This document shows positions 44,553 to 53,697 of a stretch of 64,000 nucleotides of DNA, piece by piece. This DNA comes from Neoroseomonas alkaliterrae. Lineage in GTDB: Bacteria; Pseudomonadota; Alphaproteobacteria; Acetobacterales; Acetobacteraceae. The notes beneath the pieces were generated by a model, which saw only the letters and a list, made by a program, of their open reading frames with translations, made no database searches and had not been told where the DNA came from. Position 1 is the first letter of the stretch. Each line of letters begins with the position of its first letter. Location: the NCBI RefSeq assembly GCF_014199195.1, contig NZ_JACIJE010000010.1, forward strand, positions 106,899 through 170,898. The letters are read 5' to 3'. The position numbers and the translations under genes were made by a program.

Positions 44553-45595
44553 GGCCAGAAATCCCCGATCGTCAGCGGCGCATTCAGATCGCCCTCGCGC
44601 GCGCGGTCGTCGAGCCAACGACGCAGGCGCGCGCGCGGTTCCGCCGCCGCCGCATCGCCGGCCGCCACGGCATCGCGATAATGGCGCGCGGCCTGGCGCG
44701 GGTCCGGGTCGCGGAAGGGCCGCCCCGGGACGAAGCCGACAGGGTCGTAGAGGCCCGCGAGCCGCGTCAGCGCCGGCGCATGGCCCGCCCGGGCCGCCGC
44801 CTCCCACAGCAGCAGCGCGTCGTCGTAGCGCCCGGCCTCGTGGCGGCGCGCCGCCTCGGCGGCGATGGCGGCGGGCGATGCGGCGCGCTCGATCACCTCC
44901 GGCACGCTCAGCCCGTCGAGCGTGGCCGGGCCCTGGGCTTCCTGCTGCGGGCGGACGGGCGGGAGCGCCGGCTCCGGCGGCCGTCCCGGCGCGAGCGCCT
45001 CGGCGATCCGCGGCGCCTCGGCGCCGGTCTGCCACCACCACACGCCGCCGGCGCCGAGGGCGAGAAGGAGGAGGAGCAACACCCAGGAGAGTGCCGAACC
45101 ACGGCGCGCGGCGACGACAGGCGCCGGCGCGGCGGGCGGCGGCGGCGCTTCCGGCGGCGGTGCGGGCCGCGGGGCGACGGCGATGGTCGCGTCGGGATCC
45201 TCGATCGGCAGCGCCGGGCGCGGCGGCGGCGCGCGCGACGGCTCGGCGATGCTGTGCCCGCTGCCGCCATGCAGTGGCGGCACGTCGGGCCAGAACAGCG
45301 GTGCCTGCACCCCGGCCCCCGGCACGGCGAAGAGCACCGGTCCGGCCTCCAGCCAATCCACCACCTGTGGGCCGAGATAGAACCGCACCCCCTGCGGAGA
45401 CGGTTCCACGCGATCGGGGCTGAGCAGCGCATCACCCACCTGCCAGCCATCGGGCCCGAGCGTGCCCTTCGCCCAGCCTTCGCGCAGGATGCGGAAGCGC
45501 GGATCGGCCGGCGGCGTCATCACGCCCTGAAGCAGCACGATCGCGTGCCCGCCCTCGGGATGGGCGGGGTCGGCGGCGGCGCGCAGCGCGATCAT
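44549..45595 (-). CDS. Membrane protein with SEL1-like C-terminus
   Basis: This 348-residue protein has a soluble N-terminal domain (1-110, unrecognised, ending in a WPDVPPLHGG segment), a Pro-rich stretch (120-160), one transmembrane helix (168-187, SWVLLLLLLALGAGGVWWW) and a periplasmic region with one or two SEL1/TPR-like repeats (250-320: EAGRYDDALLLWEAAARAGHAPALTRLAGLY). The topology matches the three membrane proteins upstream in the operon, although its N-terminal domain is different. It overlaps srfC and the vWA gene. Confidence 0.75.
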   Translation of the reverse strand: MIALRAAADPAHPEGGHAIVLLQGVMTPPADPRFRILREGWAKGTLGPDGWQVGDALLSPDRVEPSPQGVRFYLGPQVVDWLEAGPVLFAVPGAGVQAPLFWPDVPPLHGGSGHSIAEPSRAPPPRPALPIEDPDATIAVAPRPAPPPEAPPPPAAPAPVVAARRGSALSWVLLLLLLALGAGGVWWWQTGAEAPRIAEALAPGRPPEPALPPVRPQQEAQGPATLDGLSVPEVIERAASPAAIAAEAARRHEAGRYDDALLLWEAAARAGHAPALTRLAGLYDPVGFVPGRPFRDPDPRQAARHYRDAVAAGDAAAAEPRARLRRWLDDRAREGDLNAPLTIGDFWP

Positions 45596-48189
45596 GCCGC
45601 CTGGCCGAGCGCGCCCAGGATCTTCCCGAGCCGCGCATTCTGCACGACGTCCACCTCCCCGCCGCCGGGCGCGGTGACATTCTCCTCCGCGAGGCGCGCG
45701 AAGGCGCTGATCCAGTCCACGTGGAACTGCTTGTCGTAGGGCTCGGGCTGCGGCCCGAGATGCGGCATGCCGTTGACCGGCGGGCGCGGCGCGAAGACGG
45801 GGCGGTCCGTGCGGCCGGCGCGCGGGCGCTGATCGGGCGGCATGTCCGCGTAGCCGAGGGTGTGGACGTAGCGGTTCACGATGCCCTCGGCGACCATCAC
45901 GGGCTTCGCGGCGCTCTCGCTCAGCTTCTGGCGGTAGGAGGCGGCCTCGCGCAGGCGCTGCGCGATGCGCGCGGAAAGCCCCGTGCGCCGCGCCCCGGCG
46001 CCGAGCTGCGCGACGAGCGCCGAGGCGACCTCGCGCGGCAGCTTGAGCTGCTCGGCCATCTCCGGCTCGCCCGCCGCGCGGTGCATCTTGTCGAGCCACT
46101 CGGCCACGGCGAGGTCCGCATAGCGCTCGAAGGCGTCGCGCGCGCGGTGCGCGGTGCCGCCGGCCGGCGCGACGAGATCGCCCAGTTCGGCGAGATAATC
46201 CTCCTCGCCCAGCCGCGCGCCGACCGGAGTCTCCTCGGCGGGCTCGGTCTGCATGCGCCACCAGGCCGAGGTCAGTTCCTCCGGCGTGACCTGCAGGCTC
46301 CGGATCAGCCGGCCGAAGCCCTGGGCGGCGGCACAGGCGACGAGCGCGCGGCCGATCACGCGCGCTTCCTCCCGCCGTTTGGCCAGTTCCGCGGCGAGGT
46401 CGCCCGAATGCCAGTAGGGCGAGAGCCGGCCGGCCATGTCGGCGCGCAGCGCCTCCAGCCGCGCGGCGATCTGCGCGCGCTTGAGGGACGGGTCGCAGAC
46501 CGGGCGGAGGCTCTCGGCGAGGTAGGAGATGCCGCCGTCATTCAGCGTCATCGCCGCGTCCCAGGCGCGGGCGGGGTCGGCGAAATGGCGGCGGCAATCC
46601 TCGTTGGCGAGGAACTCCTCGCGCAGCCGGGCGATGCGCGCCGCCTCGGAGGCGCGCGGCGCGGCCTCCCGCCCCTGCTCGTCGTAGTCGAGGATGTGCT
46701 TGGCCGCGACATTGGGGTTGCGCAGCCAGTAGGTGTTGGCGAAGGGCTGGCCGTTCGCCCAGTTGCGCGGCCAGTCGTGCTCCTTGCCGAAGAAGTCGAG
46801 CAGCGAGGCGTTCAGGCGGATGGTCCAGCGGCTGCCGGTGCCTTCGGTCGCGCCCTTCTTCTCCTCGAACTCGGTGTCGAACTTGGTCAGCACCAGGAAC
46901 AGCGCGTTGCGGTGCCGCGCGCGTTCCTCCGGCGTCGCGCCGAGGGTTCCGTCCACCCAGTCCTTGATCATGCGCGGGAGCGTGCGGACCTCCTGGTTGG
47001 ATGGCCCGATGCAGAGGAGCATGGAGGTGATCTCCTGCTCCGCGCAGTAGCGCTGGTAGAGGTAGGCGACCTTCCCGCGCAGGAAGAGGCCGGGCAGCTT
47101 GCCCTTCTCGGCCAGGAAGCGCCCCGGCTGCGTCAGCTTCTCGCGCGAGCGCGCGCCGGGGAAGTCGAGCAGGTCGGTGACGTCGAAGAAATCCCAGGGC
47201 TTGTCGCGCAGCGCGATGGTGAGCTCGGCGACCAGCGCCGCGAGCGCGGCGCGCGGCAGCGTCGCCTGACGGCCCGAGCGGGTCCGCACCGCGAGCGTCC
47301 CGTCCGCCGGATCGCCGAGCATGCCGAGCGTGCGGACGTCGATGATGGAGGTCTCGCGCGGGGCGAGGGCTGCGAGCGGCGCGAAGGCCTCGTCGGGGAA
47401 GTCGAGCGCGGCGAGCGCGACCAGCAGCTCCCGCGCCGCGGCGGTGAAGGCCTCGTGCCCGTTCCACAGGATCGAAAAGAAGGCCGCGCGCTCGGCCACC
47501 GGCAGGCGCGGCGCGATCTGCGCGGCCTGGGACCAGAAGGCGGAACCGAGGCCGGGCACGATGGGATGGCCGCGAAAGAGGGATTCGAAATACTCGCGCA
47601 GATCGTCAACATCGTCCTCGGTCAGGCGGTCGAGCGGCTCGCCCCCGGCGCGCGCGGCGAATTTCGCGCAATGCGACTGCACGAGTTCCGGCGAGGGGAT
47701 GTCCACCTCCGCCGGGTCGAAATCCTCGAGGAAGGTGTTGCCGAGGATCTTGATCACATCAGTCTGCGACAGCAGCCGCAGCGCCACCGGATGGCCCGGC
47801 AGTGCCGCAGGCGGGCGCAGCGTGAAGCGCGTGACGAGCCCCGTCGCCTCCTGCCCGCCCTCGGGGTTGATGTCGCGCACGAAGTCGAGTGCGACGCCGT
47901 CGAACATCGCGGTGACGGGTTCCTGCCCGCGCCGGGCGAGCGCGGAGATCAGGTAGGACTTGCCGGATTGCGAGGGCCCGAAGACCGCGACGCACATCGG
48001 CCGCTCGGCAGCCGCTTCGAGTTTCCGCGCACGGCGCGCGAATTTACGGAAGTCGCGCGCGATGGCCTGCGCCTCCTCCCGCACGGTCGCGCGGTTGTCG
48101 GCGAGCCAGGCGGTCGCCTCCATCGCCGCCTCGGCGGTGCCGCGGGCGGCGGCGGCAAGGGCGGCATCGGTGCTGGCGTCGAGCCTCAT
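45592..48189 (-). CDS. srfC: SrfC-family protein with dynamin-like GTPase motifs
   Basis: This 865-residue cytosolic protein belongs to the putative virulence factor (SrfC) family. The G domain is readable: P-loop GPSQSGKSYL (71-80), switch I GLVTRFTL (117-124) resembling the dynamin GxVTRRPL, G3 LLDFPGAR (341-347) and G4 LTKFD (434-438). Long helical regions fill the rest. Salmonella srfC lies with srfA/srfB, an operon reported under SsrB control; the molecular role is not settled. Start and stop overlap srfB and the next gene. GTP hydrolysis is inferred from motifs. Confidence 0.9.
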   Translation of the reverse strand: MRLDASTDAALAAAARGTAEAAMEATAWLADNRATVREEAQAIARDFRKFARRARKLEAAAERPMCVAVFGPSQSGKSYLISALARRGQEPVTAMFDGVALDFVRDINPEGGQEATGLVTRFTLRPPAALPGHPVALRLLSQTDVIKILGNTFLEDFDPAEVDIPSPELVQSHCAKFAARAGGEPLDRLTEDDVDDLREYFESLFRGHPIVPGLGSAFWSQAAQIAPRLPVAERAAFFSILWNGHEAFTAAARELLVALAALDFPDEAFAPLAALAPRETSIIDVRTLGMLGDPADGTLAVRTRSGRQATLPRAALAALVAELTIALRDKPWDFFDVTDLLDFPGARSREKLTQPGRFLAEKGKLPGLFLRGKVAYLYQRYCAEQEITSMLLCIGPSNQEVRTLPRMIKDWVDGTLGATPEERARHRNALFLVLTKFDTEFEEKKGATEGTGSRWTIRLNASLLDFFGKEHDWPRNWANGQPFANTYWLRNPNVAAKHILDYDEQGREAAPRASEAARIARLREEFLANEDCRRHFADPARAWDAAMTLNDGGISYLAESLRPVCDPSLKRAQIAARLEALRADMAGRLSPYWHSGDLAAELAKRREEARVIGRALVACAAAQGFGRLIRSLQVTPEELTSAWWRMQTEPAEETPVGARLGEEDYLAELGDLVAPAGGTAHRARDAFERYADLAVAEWLDKMHRAAGEPEMAEQLKLPREVASALVAQLGAGARRTGLSARIAQRLREAASYRQKLSESAAKPVMVAEGIVNRYVHTLGYADMPPDQRPRAGRTDRPVFAPRPPVNGMPHLGPQPEPYDKQFHVDWISAFARLAEENVTAPGGGEVDVVQNARLGKILGALGQAA

Positions 48190-51149
48190 GCCATCCCCAC
48201 AACGCCGGTGTCGCGCCAATAGCCGGCCTCGCTCTTCATGGTCTGCAACCGGATCTCGACATCGGTGCGGCGCAGCGCGGTGCCTTCCGCATCCTCGATC
48301 TCCTCGACGCGGAAATCCTCGCGCTTCTCCTCCTGGCCCGGGGCGTCTGGGTCCATGTCGGCGCGGCGGATCTTGACCTTCAACGGGAGCGCCATGCGCG
48401 GAACGCTTTCAGGGTTGGCGAATTCCAGGGCGTAGAGCGGTGTCGCCGGCCAGCGCTCGATCGGCAATTGCCGGAAGCCGAGGAAGGTCGGCGCGGCGAA
48501 GGTCATGGTGAAGGCGACCTCCTCGCCGGGCCGGAGCGACTTCTCCAGATCCACCTCCGACAGCAGCACGCCCTGCTCGCGGATCTGGCCCGAGATCTCC
48601 ATCCGCCCGATGTAGCGCGCGGTGGATTTCATCTGCAGCTGGCTCGTGCGCATCAGGAAGGCTTCGAGCCGCCCTTCCGCGAGCGCGCAGAGCATCGCGC
48701 CCACCGCCGCGCTGGTCTTGGGGTCCTCGATGCGCGCATTGGCGTCGCGGAACGGATACCAGCCGCCTACCTGGTAGCGGTGCATGCCGATGATGCGGTG
48801 CGGCGGCACCGGGGATTTCGCCAGCACGATGTCCGTCACCGCGCGCAGCCGCGACGGCCGGCCCGAGAGCAGCAGCACGTCGCAGTCGTAATGCCAGACC
48901 ACCTCGCAAAGGTCGGCCAGCACCGGCGCGAGGGTCGCCTGGATCACCGCCTCGACGCGCCGCGCATCGGCCGCCACCTCGACATCGCCGACGGCGAAGC
49001 CCTGCGCGCCGGCCTGCCGCGCCGCGGTCTCGAAGAAGGCGATGGCGCGCGGGCTGGCCGGCTGCGGCTCGGCCGCCAGCACCTCGGCGATGCGGGCGCG
49101 GAACACCTCGCCCATCTGCCGGCCCTCGATCCGTTCATAGGCGTGCAGCACGGCGAGGCCGACCGGTTCCAGCACCTGCGCGACGAACTGCCGGCGCAGA
49201 TGGCGTTCCACCTCCGACTGCCCGCCGCGATCCCCGCCCAGCGTCTGGCGCAGGAAGGCCTGCGGATCGGACATCCCGGCGGCGCGCAGCGCATCGGCCA
49301 CCTGCGGCAGCACGAGATGCGTGATCAGCCCTTCCAGCACTTCGTCGCCGGCGATCTTGAAGCCTTCGCGGAACTCCTGGCGCGGCACGATGGTGTCGCG
49401 GTTCTCCACGCTCCAGGTCACCACCATCAGGTCGGTGGTGCCGCCGCCGATGTCGATCGAGGCGACGCGCAGGCAGGGCTCGCGCCCGCGTTCGGGCCGC
49501 ACGCGCCCGGCGAGCTCGAAGAACCCGGCCGCATCGCCCTGCAGGCGCTGGGTGATCTCGGTGTAGAGCCAGACCACCTGGGTCGCCGTCGCCTCGTCGA
49601 GGTTGAGCAGCACGCGCGGCTCGGGCGGCGCGGCGGGGCCGGCCTCGGTCCAGCCGAGCATGTCCCAGGCGAGCTTGATCGCACCCTCCGCCCTTTCGCG
49701 CAGGATCTTCTGCTCGGCGAGCGGCATGGCGGGCGGCAGGGTCAGGATCACCCGGCGCAGCCGCCGCGGCACGTCGGCGAAGCGGCGGGCGGCGCGCGTG
49801 GCCGGCGCGTTGATCTGGCTGACCGCCTGCATCAGCAGCTCGGCCAGCATGAAGGTGAACATGGCGGAACGCGAGAAGCGCGCGCGCACCGCCGGCTGGC
49901 CGCGCCCGCGCAGCAGGCGCAGTGCCTCCCCGGTCTCCGTCACATGCGCCATGAAGGGGCCGGAGACGGGCGGCTCCGTCGTCACGCCGTCGCTCGCCCG
50001 CCCGTTGAAGCGCCAGCCCTGCACGTTGGGCCGCCGGTCCCAGAGGTAGCGTTTGGGGCTTGATATGCCGGTCGCGCCCTCATTGCCCTGGGTCGCGGCG
50101 GCAAGGCGCATCGCCTCGGGGCCCACGCGCACCGGCGAGGGCCAGCGGAAGGCGTTCGCCCGGCCCGAGCGGCGCGAGATGGCATCCCGGCCGAAGGAGC
50201 CGACGGCGAACTCGACGCGGCTCTCGAAGGGGCGGGCGTAGGTGTTCTCGGGCCGCGAGAGGTCGCGCAGCGCCAGCACCGAGGAGTTGTTCAGCGAGGG
50301 CGCGTCCTGGCTCTCCTCGACCAGCACGCCGCAGGTGCGCGAATTGCCGATGTCGAGCACGAGATCGACATTGATCGGCGCATAGCCGCGATTGTCCGAG
50401 ACGACATCCACCAGCCGCACCCGCGGCAGGATGCCGATGCCCTCCAGCAGGCCGAGGAAGGAGAGGTAGCGCGCCCAGTGCTCGCAGGCATGGGGGAAGT
50501 CCTCCGCGCGCAACGCGCGGCCGCCGCGCTGGGCCTGCCGCAGTTCGCGGAAGGCTTCCTCGAGCCACTGGCCGACCCAGGCCTCGTTCAGGAACCAGGC
50601 ATTCTCGGCATGGCCGAGGACGGGGGCGAATTCCTGCTGGCGCGCGCTGTCCTCGGGCGCGGGCGCGACATAGGGGCGCTCGGGGCTGCGCGGCATCAGC
50701 GCCGTGTCGAAGGCGAGGACGAGGCGGTGCGAACGGCCCTCCATGTCGCGCTGCGGCTTCTCCGCCACATAGGCACGCGCCCAGTTGGAGGGGCCGCGGT
50801 CGAACACATCCTTGCCGTCCGCCCCCCGCGCATGGACGCGGAAATAGGGCAGAGGCACCCATTTGTTCAGGAAGGGCTCGAGCGCCTGGGCGCGGGAGAT
50901 GGCGTAGGTCTCCTCGGGCGGGGGCACCTGCCGCGTGACCGGATCGGCGAGGTTGCCCTCCTCGTCGGCTTCCAGCACGCGCAGGATGACCGGGGACTTG
51001 CCCTCGTGGTCGCGCTGCTCGCGCAGCGTCTCCTCCCAGTAGGAGCGCGCGCCGCGCGGCAGCCGGTCCATGTCGAAATCGAGGTCGAGGAACTGGATGC
51101 CGGAGGACGGCACCAGGCTGATCAGGCCGGCGGTGGTCGTGCTGCTCAT
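48186..51149 (-). CDS. srfB: SrfB-family actin/Hsp70-like protein
   Basis: This 987-residue protein matches the SrfB family. Two ATPase phosphate motifs of the actin/Hsp70 superfamily are clear: LVLDIGNSRTCGVLVEE (phosphate 1, about 264-279) and ASIDIGGGTTDLMVV (phosphate 2, about 563-577). LLLSGRPSRLRAV near residue 760 fits the adenosine motif. The first 250 residues are a separate domain. No signal peptide or membrane helix is present. The start at 51149 has ACGGAA upstream and sits just after a 9-bp hairpin. Its stop overlaps srfC. ATP-driven conformational change with SrfC is a reasonable inference. Confidence 0.9.
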   Translation of the reverse strand: MSSTTTAGLISLVPSSGIQFLDLDFDMDRLPRGARSYWEETLREQRDHEGKSPVILRVLEADEEGNLADPVTRQVPPPEETYAISRAQALEPFLNKWVPLPYFRVHARGADGKDVFDRGPSNWARAYVAEKPQRDMEGRSHRLVLAFDTALMPRSPERPYVAPAPEDSARQQEFAPVLGHAENAWFLNEAWVGQWLEEAFRELRQAQRGGRALRAEDFPHACEHWARYLSFLGLLEGIGILPRVRLVDVVSDNRGYAPINVDLVLDIGNSRTCGVLVEESQDAPSLNNSSVLALRDLSRPENTYARPFESRVEFAVGSFGRDAISRRSGRANAFRWPSPVRVGPEAMRLAAATQGNEGATGISSPKRYLWDRRPNVQGWRFNGRASDGVTTEPPVSGPFMAHVTETGEALRLLRGRGQPAVRARFSRSAMFTFMLAELLMQAVSQINAPATRAARRFADVPRRLRRVILTLPPAMPLAEQKILRERAEGAIKLAWDMLGWTEAGPAAPPEPRVLLNLDEATATQVVWLYTEITQRLQGDAAGFFELAGRVRPERGREPCLRVASIDIGGGTTDLMVVTWSVENRDTIVPRQEFREGFKIAGDEVLEGLITHLVLPQVADALRAAGMSDPQAFLRQTLGGDRGGQSEVERHLRRQFVAQVLEPVGLAVLHAYERIEGRQMGEVFRARIAEVLAAEPQPASPRAIAFFETAARQAGAQGFAVGDVEVAADARRVEAVIQATLAPVLADLCEVVWHYDCDVLLLSGRPSRLRAVTDIVLAKSPVPPHRIIGMHRYQVGGWYPFRDANARIEDPKTSAAVGAMLCALAEGRLEAFLMRTSQLQMKSTARYIGRMEISGQIREQGVLLSEVDLEKSLRPGEEVAFTMTFAAPTFLGFRQLPIERWPATPLYALEFANPESVPRMALPLKVKIRRADMDPDAPGQEEKREDFRVEEIEDAEGTALRRTDVEIRLQTMKSEAGYWRDTGVVGMA

Positions 51150-51163
51150 GGGCGTTCCGTCTC

Positions 51164-51192
51164 GCGCGGCGCAGTTTGCCGCAGCGCCGCGC
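51164..51192 (-). promoter_or_regulatory. Intercistronic hairpin before srfB
   Basis: GCGCGGCGC and GCGCCGCGC form a perfect 9-bp stem around an 11-base loop in the 79-base gap between the preceding gene and srfB. There is no U-tract, so it is more likely an mRNA processing or stability element than a terminator. It ends 14 bases before the srfB start. Confidence 0.55.
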
Positions 51193-51228
51193 TTCGCGCC
51201 AAACAATGCTTGCCGAGGGTTGCGCGCA

Positions 51229-52389
51229 TCAGTTCACCGGGCAGTTGAGGCGGTAGCGCCAGCGGGTGTTCGCGAAGGGCCCGATCACCACGACCTCCAC
51301 CACGTAGTCGCCCCCCTGCGGCCGCCAGTCGAAGCCGATGCGCCCGCGCCCGCTGACCATGCCCGGCGTGGCGGCGATGACGCGGCCGCGGTAGCGCACC
51401 TCGATGCGGTCCGGCACCGTCTGGGTGTCGTAGTCGAGCGTCACGGGGCCCGGGTTCGGGCCGAGGTAGTGGCGCGTGCGCGTCTCCCCCGCGCCGCCCG
51501 ATTGCGTGTCCACGTTGCAGGGCTCGGTGCCGGGGGGCGGGCCGCGCGGCGGCTCGGGCTCGGGCGGCGGCGGGGGTGGCTCGGGCGGCGGGGGCGGCAG
51601 GGGTTCCTCGGGGCGCGGGGGTTCCGGCTCGGGCGGGCGGGGCGGCTCGGGCGCGCGCGGCAGCGGGCAGGCGAGGCGCCGGCGTCCGAGTTCCTCCTCC
51701 AGCCGGGCGAGTTCGGTCCGCAGGTCGCGCTCGCTCCGCTCCGTCTCGACCAGCCGGGCGAGCGCGGCGAGGTCGCCCTCCGCGGCCACGCAGGCGGCCT
51801 GCGGCGGGCTGAGGAACCGCCAGGCGAGCAGCGGCCCGGCCAGCCCCGCGAGCAGGGCCAGCAGCGCGAGGGCGGCGAGCGTGGCCGCCCAGATCCCCCA
51901 GGGCCGGCGCGGCGGCGGCTGCCAGGGCAGCCCGTCGTCGAAGCGCGCGAGCAGGCCGAGCGGGCCGGGCGCCGCGGCCCCGACATGGCCCCAGCCTGCC
52001 AGCACCGGCCTGCCATCCACCACGAAGAGCAGGTCGAAGGACGGGATCTCCGCGATCGCGGGCCACAGTCTCGCGAGCGCGCCGCCGCCCTCGGCCGCCT
52101 GGCGCTCCGCCTCGCGCCGCAGGTCGGAGAGGATGCGCCCCGCCTCGGCGGCGAGCGTGGCGCGCGATGCGGCGTCGAGGTCGGCGTAGCGCGCCATCCG
52201 CGCGCCCGGGGCGGCCCAGGCGATGGCGCCCTCCTCGGCCACGGGCTGCGCGAACAGCGCGGCATGGGCCGGCGACAGGCGCTGCGCCTCGGCCTGCAGC
52301 GCGGCATGGGCCTCGGCCGGGGGCATCGGCAGCAGCGGCCGCAGATCCTGCGCGCGCGTCGCGGCGAGGCGGAGCATGGTCGTGCTCAT
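51229..52389 (-). CDS. Srf-operon membrane protein A, small periplasmic beta domain
   Basis: This 386-residue protein has an N-terminal cytosolic domain (about 36-138) with LSPAHAALFAQP, GAIAWAAPG and DGRPVLAGWGH, shared with the two proteins encoded upstream. A transmembrane helix spans about 166-190, then a coiled coil (205-238), a Pro/Glu-rich stalk (243-288) and a small beta-rich periplasmic domain with Cys291 and Cys383 that may form a disulfide. It could correspond to SrfA, but I cannot confirm that. Its ATG overlaps the stop of the upstream paralogue; a hairpin-bearing 79-base gap separates it from srfB. Confidence 0.75.
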   Translation of the reverse strand: MSTTMLRLAATRAQDLRPLLPMPPAEAHAALQAEAQRLSPAHAALFAQPVAEEGAIAWAAPGARMARYADLDAASRATLAAEAGRILSDLRREAERQAAEGGGALARLWPAIAEIPSFDLLFVVDGRPVLAGWGHVGAAAPGPLGLLARFDDGLPWQPPPRRPWGIWAATLAALALLALLAGLAGPLLAWRFLSPPQAACVAAEGDLAALARLVETERSERDLRTELARLEEELGRRRLACPLPRAPEPPRPPEPEPPRPEEPLPPPPPEPPPPPPEPEPPRGPPPGTEPCNVDTQSGGAGETRTRHYLGPNPGPVTLDYDTQTVPDRIEVRYRGRVIAATPGMVSGRGRIGFDWRPQGGDYVVEVVVIGPFANTRWRYRLNCPVN

Positions 52390-53675
52390 GGCGGCACCGT
52401 GAACTCGCCCACCACGCGGTCGCGCACGCCTTCCTGCGCGACGCCGGTGATGACGCGGTCGGGCTGGCCCTCCTGGCGGATCGTCACGCGGTAGGGCGTG
52501 CGCGGCCCGTCGGCGCGGTCGAAATAGTCCACGACGATGCGGTAGGTGCCGGGGGCGGGGTTCTGCTCGAAGACGATGTTCTCGACCGGGGTGCGCGTCA
52601 GCGGCCCGCCGGCCGCGTTGCGGTCGATGTCGAGCGCGCCGCCGCAGGCCGCGCGGTTGCGGAAGTCGATGCGCTGCCCGTTGGGGCAGATCACCGCGAG
52701 GTCGAGGTCGTTGCGGTCGTCCCAGGCGAGGATGACCTGCGTGCGCCCGCGCCGCGCGCCCTGGCGGTCGGCGCGGTCGAGGTCGGTGTTGCGCTGCTGC
52801 TCCTGCGGCGGGGGCTGCGGCGGCTGAGGCTGAGGCGGGCGGGCGGGAGGTTCGGGCGGGCGGACCGGCGCCGGGGGCGGCGGCGGCGGTTCCGGGGCGC
52901 GGCAGAGCAGACGGCGCTCGCCGGCTTCGGCGACGATGCGCGCGAGTTCGGCCCGCAGCGCGCCCTCGCGCGCCTCCTCCTCCCGCAGCACGTCGAGCGC
53001 CGCGGCATGGCCTGGCGGCGCGGCGCATTGCGCCTGCGGCACGGCGAACCAGCCGAAGGGATCGCGCCAGAGCAGCCACAGCGCGAGCAGCAGCGCGAGC
53101 AGCAGCAGCAGGAAGGCCAGCAGCCAGGGCCAGGCCCGGCCGCCGGAGGCGGCGGGCGCGTCAGGCATCCTGCGCATGGCCATCGGCGCCACGGGCTGCG
53201 GCATCATGCGCACGAGCAGCTCGCGCACCGCGCCCGCGCCGGCCGCGGTGTGACCCCAGGGGGCCAGCACGGCCTGGCCGTCACGCAGCCGGATCGCCGA
53301 CTGGTCCGGGATCTCGAGCGCGAGGCGCAGCAGCTCGCCCAGGAAGCGCTCGCCCTCGTTCGGCGATTCGCGGAGCTTCGCCGCCGCCGCCTGGATCTCG
53401 GCGACCATCGGCATCAGCGCGGCGAGCGCGGCCTGCTGCGCCGCGGGGTCGAGCTGCGGCAGCGGGACCGCGGGCCCCTGCCCCGGCGCATACCAGTCGA
53501 TGCTGCCGCGCTCCGGGTCCGGGTTGGGCTCGGCGAACAGCGCCGCGTGGCGGGGCGAGAGGGCGCGACGCAGATACTGCGTCAGCTGCTCCCAGTGCTG
53601 GACCGCGAGCTGCCCGCCGACGCCCTGCGCGAGCAGGTCCCGGTTGAGCGTCGTGGCGATCAGGCTCTCGTCCAT
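52386..53675 (-). CDS. Srf-operon membrane protein B, YfaP/DUF2135-like periplasmic domain
   Basis: This 429-residue protein repeats the architecture of its neighbour: N-terminal domain with LSPRHAALFAEP (39-50), GSIDWYAPG (57-65) and DGQAVLAPWGH (132-142); transmembrane helix (184-204); coiled coil (222-255); Pro-rich stalk (260-292). The C-terminal domain (310-429) reads VILAWDDRNDLDLAVICPNG and NPAPGTYRIVVDYFDR, a beta-sandwich pattern like YfaP/DUF2135 and pre-peptidase domains. The start at 53675 gives the same N-terminal length as the paralogues. Confidence 0.78.
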   Translation of the reverse strand: MDESLIATTLNRDLLAQGVGGQLAVQHWEQLTQYLRRALSPRHAALFAEPNPDPERGSIDWYAPGQGPAVPLPQLDPAAQQAALAALMPMVAEIQAAAAKLRESPNEGERFLGELLRLALEIPDQSAIRLRDGQAVLAPWGHTAAGAGAVRELLVRMMPQPVAPMAMRRMPDAPAASGGRAWPWLLAFLLLLLALLLALWLLWRDPFGWFAVPQAQCAAPPGHAAALDVLREEEAREGALRAELARIVAEAGERRLLCRAPEPPPPPPAPVRPPEPPARPPQPQPPQPPPQEQQRNTDLDRADRQGARRGRTQVILAWDDRNDLDLAVICPNGQRIDFRNRAACGGALDIDRNAAGGPLTRTPVENIVFEQNPAPGTYRIVVDYFDRADGPRTPYRVTIRQEGQPDRVITGVAQEGVRDRVVGEFTVPP

Positions 53676-53697
53676 GGCGGGGTGCGCGCCTCGCCCC

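Noticed and set aside
45721..48222. An 833-codon plus-strand frame opposite srfC
   Set aside because: srfC has four GTPase motifs in order; the opposite frame has none.
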